From contig CM037476.1 in NCBI GenBank assembly GCA_021014325.1, positions 22,108,827-22,172,826 of the forward strand: a stretch of 64,000 bases of DNA, read 5' to 3'. Position numbers and translations under genes: made by a program. Of the stretch, positions 56,169 to 64,000 are shown one piece after another. Within the stretch, counting starts at the first letter, position 1. Each line of letters starts with the position of its first letter. Below the pieces are notes generated by a model, which saw only the letters and a program-made list of their open reading frames with translations, was not told the origin of the DNA and did not search any database. The DNA comes from Plazaster borealis. Its lineage: Eukaryota > Echinodermata > Asteroidea > Forcipulatida > Labidiasteridae.

Positions 56169-59100
56169 TTATGGTAGTTGTCCCTGACTGCGTGCAATCT
56201 GGTCCTTCAGGAACATGATGCTAGCTTTCTGTTCTGGAGGGAGTAGGTTGATCTGCTCTGGGGATAGCTGTAGCACCTGCATGATCAGAGCAGCCTGAAC
56301 AAGAAAACAAATAAGTATAATAATAATAATAACTAGTTTTTATATAGCGCATTTTACAATAACGTATCAATGCGCTTTACATTAGTGCCCTGGTCATTGG
56401 GCTAATAACATTTCTCAGCTCCCTGGGGGAGTTTACAGCCCGGGCTGCCGTGGCGCTCAAAAGGCTTTTTCAAACACAATATCAACCTCTACCCTTGCAG
56501 ATACCCATTTATACCCCCGGGTGAAGAGAAGCAATTACAGTAAAGCATCTTGCTCAAGGACACAAATGTCATGACCGGGATTCGAACCCACACACCAATG
56601 GCTTTACCACCAGAACTTGTATTCGATGCTCTAAACCGCTCGGCCATGACACCCTAGTATCAAGTAATAAACCACAAGGGAATCCGACTGGGTAAATTTT
56701 CAATAATTTGGGGTAGAACGAAGACAACTTGACTGGAGCGGGAATTGAACCTGCGACCTCCGAATTAAAGTGCCAGTGGTCTACCAACTGAGCTATCTAG
56801 CCCTAATGTTTGCAGTTTCCCTATTTTGTCATTATCTTTGTTTGGGGATGTCAGTCAGAAGCCATACAACCTGTAACTTCCATTATCAGGTGATACCTCT
56901 TCTGCTGCTTCCCAGTTTGTATCGTAAACTTGGGTGTGATCACTGGCTATGCGTTCCATTGGAACGTTCAAAATGCCAACGCGCATATTCTCTTAGTCTA
57001 GTGTAGGAATGTTCCCGGTACAAGCAGGCATGATAATCTTCCTACTTTGGTCTGATTTCTGATTTTGTTGCCCGTGAGAAAAATCAGAATAATTGTGATA
57101 ACATAGCCTGAAACGTCTTCAAAAAACTTGTGTACATGTAGGTCTGCCCTTGTACTTGACAAAATGGTCCAACTTTTTCCCAAAGACGAAATATACTGCC
57201 TGTACAATAGACCCTTCCGGTGGTCCACTAGATTGTGGGCGTATGCCTACGCGAACATTCCTTCGCCCCTAGATTGTGCTCGACTTTTCAGATGTTTCAT
57301 TAACAAACTGGTTTCCAGTCCCTCCATTGCAAACTGACCTTATCCTGCTCTTGCTGTGTAGGTTGTGGTGCTCCAAATCCTGGTCCCCCTGGTCCCCCTG
57401 GCCCTCCTGGTCCACCTGGTCCCCCTGGTCCTCCTGGGCCAACCTGGCCACCTTGGGGTCCTGGTGGCCCACCCTAGAGACAGATAGCAAAACAACAATA
57501 CTTTAAACAATGCTATTTCGAGTGTCGCTCAAAGCTTCACCATTTGTGAGGTCTAATCGATGTAATAATTGCTCCGGGGATGAAGAATATCATTTTGGTT
57601 TTACCCTGGTAATTTTATTGTTTTTGTTTTGGGGTTTTTTCGATATAATAATTACCATACGCCCAGGCATTGCTAATTATTTTGATTTTTCGCCCCGCTT
57701 TTTTTCAGGAAAAATTAAAGAAAATTATTAAGAAACAGAAATACATGGTTTTGTTTTAGAATCTTACATTCTATGTTAACATGGGAAACATTGAAAATTG
57801 TCAATTCGATCCGATACTTTTTCTTTGACCCTCTTGTTTGAGAGGAAGTGGGACAAATCTTGCGGCTGTTCGCGGCCGCTCTGGGCATTTTGGTATAAGC
57901 CACTTGCAGCCTCTATGGTTTCTAGGGTTAAAGTAACAGCCAATCCACACCCACACACCCTTACATATGGCATGTGATATGTGACCTGCAATACAGGTTC
58001 GTATCACATATCTTGTTGCTATGGGTTGACCAATCAGAATCCAGGATTCAAGTTTGCTTGAAGATAAACATTGGTATCGTGGCTGATGTTTCAGTTGTCT
58101 TCACCATTTTTTGCCATTTCACTATTTTGGAGAAGTGCCTCATTTGGGCATGGGCGTTGCATTTAAGCAAAATCATTACTCCAGTATTTGCATAGTGATA
58201 GGAAAGAAGGGGGAAAAAGACATTTAGTTGTCCGTGGCGAAATCTTTCTTGATGCTTACCGGCATGCCTGGTCCTCTGTCCATGACCCTAGGGTCACCAC
58301 CGCCTCTCATGGGTTGTCCTCTGGGGTCATTCCCTCGCCCGTCAAAACCTCGTATGTCCGGACCTCTTATATCAGGCCGTCTGGGGTCGTGTGACCTTGG
58401 GTCAGGTTGACCTCTTTGGTCGGGTGCTTGACCTCGGATGTCCATCTGGTTACGGTTGTCAAACGCTCCTCTCTGTTCCTGGCCGAGGGGCATGCCACCT
58501 CGCTGACCCATGGGCTCTGCGAAAAAATGAGAGCACCGATAACATTTTTTAAAATCTGTGCTGCCACTTATGTCCGGGGGACAAGATAAAAATAGTTGTT
58601 TCCTTATTAGTGGTGGTTGAAGAATATTAGTGTCACTTGGCAATAATGAGAACAACATCGACAATATCCAATTTGGTTTTGAAATTATTGAAATATCCTG
58701 ACAAGCCGATAATCTCAAAATGTTGTCGCTTTTAAAATAACATGCAACTATTACTAAATTGTACTCTACAAACAACAAATGAAAATCTATCAACACCCCC
58801 CCCCAAAAAAAAAAATAATAATAATAATAAATAATAAATAAATAAAAAACTCAAATGTGGGGCAAAAGTTTCCAACAATGGAGCGTCTGCCTAACTATGG
58901 GCAACCAACTCCACCTTACCTGTGTCCATTCTGTCCATACCCATTTGGTTAGGGGGGCCTTGTTGCATCATGGGTCCTCTATTGTCCATAGGCCCTCGCT
59001 GATCCATGTTCGGTCCAAGCATCGGACCACGCATCATCCCACCTGGTCAAAAAGATATACAAACTAATTTATAACTATTTACTAAACTCTCACAGGATAC

Positions 59101-59907
59101 AATGTGTATCTTTTCTTGAAGAGGTAGTTCTTCTTCTCATCGTGTCCACACATGCTAGATGTTGTGTTTCAGCCAGAACTGAGCACAGTCTTTGGCATTT
59201 TCATTTAATTCAGCTAGGTCTCCTCGCATTTCTACTGTGAGAAGGGGACATCTGAGTAGGTACTGAAAAGAGACATTTTGGTTTGTTCTCAACATTTTGA
59301 GTGGCGTGATCTCAGAGATCACGTTGGCTTAGTGGTTTCTTTCCCTGGCTTTCACCTCTGTGGCCCCGGTTCAAATTCCAACTCAGACCGGAGCCTTGCA
59401 TTGGGTTTTCAGTCCCTACCTGATTGCAAGGGTGTTCCCCTTATTAGGGTTTTCCTCCCAAATCTAAAAATAAACATTTCTTCATCGTCTTCTCTACACA
59501 GGCCCATGTACAGTCATCTTAGGCCAAGCCCACTGAATTATTTCAATAAATGCAGCCACGAAATGTTAATCTTGTGAGATTATTAGCTTCGGTAAGATTT
59601 GAATTATGGAGCTCTGAAATTTTTCCGCCCCCGAAACGGACCCTCCTATCCAGGACGTCACTGTAGTATTTTTTTTGCGAAAGTGAAAGTACTCCGGGGC
59701 TACCTGAGGGATGTGGGTGGGAGAGGGGTAAGAAAGGGGTTGAGAAAAGGAATACAAAAAAGGAGAGACTGGTCAGGTAACCTACCCGGTCCCTGCTGGG
59801 GCATCATCTGTGGGCGCTGGTTCATCTGCGTTATGCCTGGACCAGGGCCACCTTGTCCGCCGGGCATCATGGGCATGCCTGGCCCTTGACCCTGGATAAT
59901 GTTTGAC

Positions 59908-59949
<42 letters not shown>

Positions 59950-62900
59950 GAGGTCTGGGGGAGCTCAGGCGGGACGAGAACTTGAGGTACATTGATTTGC
60001 TTGTGGAGGAGCGTCTGAAGAAATACATCAATCATTTTTGTATAAATATTGAAACAAAAACCAAACAAACAAAAACTTGAAGTTCCTACAGGATTATATT
60101 TATCTTATTTCGCTAAGTGAAGTTTGACCCCCTTGTACGACGCAGGATGCACCTCTGCACAATGCACTTATACCATTTCGACTCACAAAATGGCTGACAG
60201 GATAGGCCCGTGTAAATGAGCTGCACATCGTAAAATTTGTCAATAAGTGCATACTCCAAGATGCCTCAAAATCTCCCTTGTGCTATGCATAACACATGCC
60301 ACACTTCTCCTATCATTGTATTTGTATGGTCGATCAGTGCCACAGATTGCCACTGCAGAAATTGATCAAGGTTGAGAACCTTATCTCTTCCACTGTGGCC
60401 CAAATTCCATTAGCCTTTTTGAGATATGGTGGACACTATAGGAGTGCACTGTTTGGTTTGGGTGTATACAGACAGATTTACCTGAACCTAATAGTGTCAT
60501 AGTATTGTGTCCACCATATCTCAAAATGGCTTAGTGCAATTGAGCACAGCTGGGCCCTATTACATGGCTCTGCTTACCGTAGGCAAAGAATCGGCGCTTA
60601 TGGAAGCAGGGAATTCCGCGCTTACGTCAAGCATATTTCACGGGTTAGCAGGGAATTTTTGCTTGTGCATGTGCGTACTCCACGTTGCTAGGCATTCTTC
60701 GCTTACACAGCTAGCGCAGAAAATGGTGATCGTAAGTGCAGAATTCGGCGGTAAGCAGAGCCATGAAATTGGGTCCTGGTGGCTTTTCCAGTTTACCACT
60801 CTCATTAAAGCACCTTGGGCAATTAGCTCTACTCTCTACATCAGCATATGTGTGCCTCAAAATGCCACTGTTGTGGCATAATGAGGTATGGGTTGGTTGT
60901 CTCAAGAGACACACTGATAGTAGGAGGGTTAACCTGTGGAAATTTCATCAAATTAGGAGGTCACACCTTTAGAGACGACTTTGCTTTCTAGCTTACCACA
61001 GCGATTTCCGGATTGACAATGCGCATGACGACCTGGGCTTGTAGTAAGGCATAAGCAAGCTGTGGATTCTGCAGAAGCATGTTCCTTGCCTCCACCGGGT
61101 TGTTCTGAATCACCAACTGCAAAATCAGAAATAAAACAAGCATTACTGGCTAATCCTAAAGGGACACGTTGCCTTGGATCGGGCGAGTTGGTCTAGAAAA
61201 GCGTTTGTAACTGTTTGTTATCAATTGCATATGGTTAGAAAGATGTTTTAAAAGTAGAATACAATGATCCACACAAATATGCCTTGAAATTGCGTGGTTT
61301 TTCTGTTACTTTGCGAACTAACACGATCCGCCATTTTGTGGAGTCAAAAATTTGGCTCTATAAAATGGCATGCTGTGTTAGTTCGCAATGTAAAAGGAAA
61401 ACCATGCAATTTCGAGGCATATTGTGTGGATGTATTCTACTTTTAAAACATCTTTCTAATCATAATCCATTTTATAACAAACGGTTACAAAACTCTTTTC
61501 ATAGACCAACACGCCCGATCCAAGGCAACGTGTCCCTTTAATGTCAACCCTACATAAGAGTGTTAAACACTGTTGAGCAACATGTAGAATGTGTACTGTG
61601 TAGATGCAATCACCACATGATATCACATTATAGGCTGACATAGTTCATGTATCATTCAAAACCAAATTGGATGGTCAGACAGTAAGGGGGTTATTCAATG
61701 ATAATAATAACTAGTTCTTATATAGCGCATTTCACAATAATGTCTCAATGCGGTTTACATTAGTGCCCTGGTCATTGGGCCAATAACATTCCTGTAATCT
61801 TTCTCAGCTCCCTGGGGAGTATACAGCCCCGGGCTGCCGTGGCGCTCCAAAGGCTTTTCAAACACAATATCAACCTCTACCCTCACAGGTACCCATGTAT
61901 ACCCCTGGGTGAAGAGAAGCAATTACAGTGAAGTATCTTGCTCAAGGATACAAGTGTCATGACCGGGATTCGAACCCACACCCCGATGACTTAACCACCA
62001 GAACTTGAATTCGATGCTCTAAACCACTTGGCCACATGACACCCCCTATCGACAGAGTTGACAGCTTTTCATCGTTTGTGTTTAAAAACAAAGGAGAACA
62101 GACAAACTGACAAAGTCACTAAAACAGAGAGACCAACCTTCATTTGTTTCATGAGTTCAAACATCTGCTCTGGAGGCAGGCTGGCCACGGCTTTAGAAAT
62201 GGCTTCGGGAGCTTCATGCGGTAAAACGGCGTCTCCAAACGGTGACTGCTATTAAGAAACGCTAACTGTTACAATATTCTGATCTAATGGTAGGGTCTTG
62301 GATTGGTTTTTTGTATTAAAGGTATTGTCCACGTTTGGTAACGACTCAAAACAAATATTAGCATAAAAACTTACTTGGTAACAAGCAACAGAGAGCTGTT
62401 GATAGTATAAAACATTGAAGGAAACGACTCCCTCTGAAGTAACGTAGTTTTTGAGAAAGAGGTAATTTCTCACTAAAATAATAAAAACTTCTTGCAAGAA
62501 GTTTTTATTCCTATCTGAAAGCACACACATTTGTACAACAAGAGTGTTTTTTCTTTCATCATTTGCTTGTAACTTCGATGACCAATTGAGCCCAAATTTT
62601 CACAGGCTTAAATGCATATGTTGGGAATTGGGATACACCAAGTGAGAACACTGGTCTGTGACAATTTCCAAACGTGTTCAGTGCCTTTAACGTTATGCTG
62701 ATGTATAGGCAAAATTATAAAGAAATTATACAATAAAAGTCACATATGAAAGTTTCAGCTGAATACAGTGTGTACTTGCTGAGAAAACAGCAAAATACTG
62801 TCATGGCATTTTTACAAGAACGTCGAATCAATCAAGGTAGAGCAAGTTGACAGCGGGTACCAACCACATCTCTGGCACAAGCATACATGAATAGACACCA

Positions 62901-63461
62901 ACCCTAAAAAATCAGAGAAACAATTCATGCATGAATTGTTTCTCAGATTCAAATGTTTTTGGGTGACATTTTCAAAAACCACATTCCTTAGAAGGGAATC
63001 CTTTCTCAAAATAGTATACACTATCAACAGCTGCAATGCTTCTCACCAAGAAAGTTTTTATGGTCAGTAATTTTTGGAGTATTTACCAATCTATTATGAC
63101 CCTACCTTAAAGAGCCAAGAGTAAAAAGTTTGAATGTCAGGAAAGTCTCTACCCGATTAGAAGGACTTGTAGAGCTTAGAACTTTCATTGGACTCCAAAT
63201 TATTTTTGCAAATATTTGTATTTACAAGGTACTGTTATTCAATTAGAAAACACAAGACCGGTGGTCTAGTCCAGTCATGAGTTTACTGGCCTGACACTAA
63301 AATCACTGGCCTCAGGCCTGTGGTTCAGTGTAATTTTCAAGCCCTGTAAGCACTCCAGCATGGTGAGCTATAAAATAGTAATGTCACCTGACAAGGGTCC
63401 GTACTTCAATAAACAAGCAGGGAAATACTTACATCGGTTGCGGGAGCAGCAGGCACAAGAT
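56169..63461 (-). CDS. CSTF2: Cleavage stimulation factor 64 kDa subunit, 3' part (8 exons)
   Basis: Part of the CstF complex that binds GU-rich RNA downstream of poly(A) sites. Exons on the minus strand: 63433-63461, 62138-62245, 60997-61116, 59786-60014, 58920-59042, 58260-58516, 57339-57473, 56169-56294; phases agree and junctions are GT-AG. About 374 residues. The hinge (CSTF3/symplekin-binding) reads KAVASLPPEQMFELMKQMK, and QNPQLAYALLQAQVVMRI. Next come a 14-residue Gln run, Met/Gly-Pro-rich linkers, an Arg-Gly/Asp-Pro repeat exon and a 45-residue GGP-repeat exon. The conserved C-terminal helical domain reads AALIMQVLQLSPEQINLLPP. The vertebrate MEARA repeat is absent in this form. The RRM and start lie beyond 64000. 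A CSTF2T-like paralogue is unlikely because introns are present. Confidence 0.93.
56316..56652 (-). mobile_element. SINE type B with tRNA-like head
   Basis: Same structure as 30430-30778, in a CSTF2 intron. Confidence 0.82.
61157..61541. mobile_element. Fold-back MITE with long GC-containing arms
   Basis: TAAAGGGACACGTTGCCTTGG at the left and its reverse complement at the right, then further pairing over about 150 bp on each side. In a CSTF2 intron. Confidence 0.75.
61699..62046 (-). mobile_element. SINE type B with tRNA-like head
   Basis: Same structure as 30430-30778, in a CSTF2 intron; its head has TGTCATGTGGCC with one extra base. Confidence 0.82.
62316..62690. mobile_element. 375-bp MITE family member
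   Basis: Copy of the 35762 element, in the CSTF2 intron upstream (minus sense) of exon 62138-62245; the next MITE starts directly after it. Confidence 0.8.
62695..63110. mobile_element. TAGGGTCA-termini MITE, inverted copy
   Basis: Same family as 55728-56034, next to the TTAAAGG-type MITE. Confidence 0.65.
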
Positions 63462-64000
63462 CTGAAGATATAAGAACAACAAGGGATGGTTAGTTAAACT
63501 GGGGAGGAACATCTACCAAATACATGTACATTTAACTCTTGTTCTTATTGTTTGTGGCTGGTTCCATTGCATTTTGTTTATGAAGCTCTAATTTCATCAT
63601 TGTGGAGAGGTGGGGTTAACTACCTGACGGCCAAACTATACACACTGTGACTGTAGGGAACCACAAACAGACAAAAGCACTTTCTCAGTGACTTGCCATC
63701 GGGACCAGTTAGTCTGTCATTTCGTTAATCCGCCAGCTTTTTCACTGGTCCACATCTTTTAGGATTTTCTATTAACATTGTAATTTATATGGTGCCCGAG
63801 TTTGGAAACCATCAAGGTTTTAGCCAGGATTTTGTAAAAGGGTGTCCAAATTTGCTGGAAATTTTAGAACTGGGTGTCCAAATTGTTCACTTACATTTCA
63901 TTTACATGTAAATGAAAGAAAAAACAGGGTGTCCAAATTTAAAACAGGGTGTCCAAAAGACACCCGGACACCCCTCTGGCTAACACTATGGAAACCATAT
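63462..64000. other. Upstream CSTF2 intron (minus sense), up to the window edge
   Basis: Contains an ACTAGTCC/CACTGGTCC repeat (63680-63760) also seen at 38290-38400 and 53640-53700, and direct repeats of GGGTGTCCAAA near 63840-63975. No exon was recognised. Confidence 0.5.

Noticed and set aside
57276..57506. Plus-strand Trp/Ser/Pro-rich ORF
   Set aside because: It is the antisense reading of the GGP-repeat exon of CSTF2.

Overview
This window is animal nuclear DNA: intron-rich genes with GT-AG splice sites, tRNA-headed SINEs, fold-back MITEs, LINE fragments, and AT-rich introns. An invertebrate deuterostome, most likely an echinoderm, fits best; this is an inference from the style of the two host proteins and the repeats, not a proof. 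No bacterial features, rRNA genes or CRISPR arrays were seen.

Region 1 (about 103-15650) is a near-complete Polinton/Maverick, the virus-like DNA transposon related to adintoviruses. It has about 355-bp terminal inverted repeats (114-468 and 15288-15643). It encodes an rve-type integrase, a protein-primed family B DNA polymerase in four frame-broken pieces, an FtsK/HerA-type packaging ATPase, a probable major capsid protein, a coiled-coil membrane protein, several small membrane proteins, two tandem capsid-associated-like genes and small zinc-binding proteins. Minus-strand genes lie at the two flanks, with one plus-strand gene at 2766-4108. The central plus-strand block (5568-10836) holds capsid, ATPase, small proteins and integrase. 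Many flanking genes carry frameshifts, whereas 6846-10836 is open throughout. The most unusual feature is a family of 20-22 bp palindromes repeated at about 20 places, both between genes and in frame inside at least seven proteins, including the polymerase.

Region 2 (15650-18090, and probably bases 1-108) is an older, frame-broken Mutator-like transposase gene into which the Polinton seems to have inserted. An opposing ORF has a His-Cys-box (I-PpoI-like) endonuclease signature.

Region 3 (18091-27326) is repeat-dominated: a MITE with 20-bp perfect terminal repeats, a dead non-LTR reverse transcriptase, nested fold-back elements, and a nearly identical 1659-bp tandem duplication.

Region 4 (27327-50713, plus strand) is a complete 14-exon NADPH oxidase gene of the NOX2 type. 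Its exons sum to 1719 nt, a 572-residue protein with all four haem histidines and the FAD, NADPH and C-terminal signatures. Its introns carry SINEs and MITEs, and there are striking partial exon duplications around exons 6, 9 and 10.

Region 5 (50714-56168) is intergenic and repeat-filled. Region 6 (56169-64000, minus strand) is the 3' part of CSTF2 (cleavage stimulation factor 64 kDa subunit): hinge, Pro/Gly/Met-rich linker, and conserved C-terminal domain. The RRM exons lie beyond the right edge.
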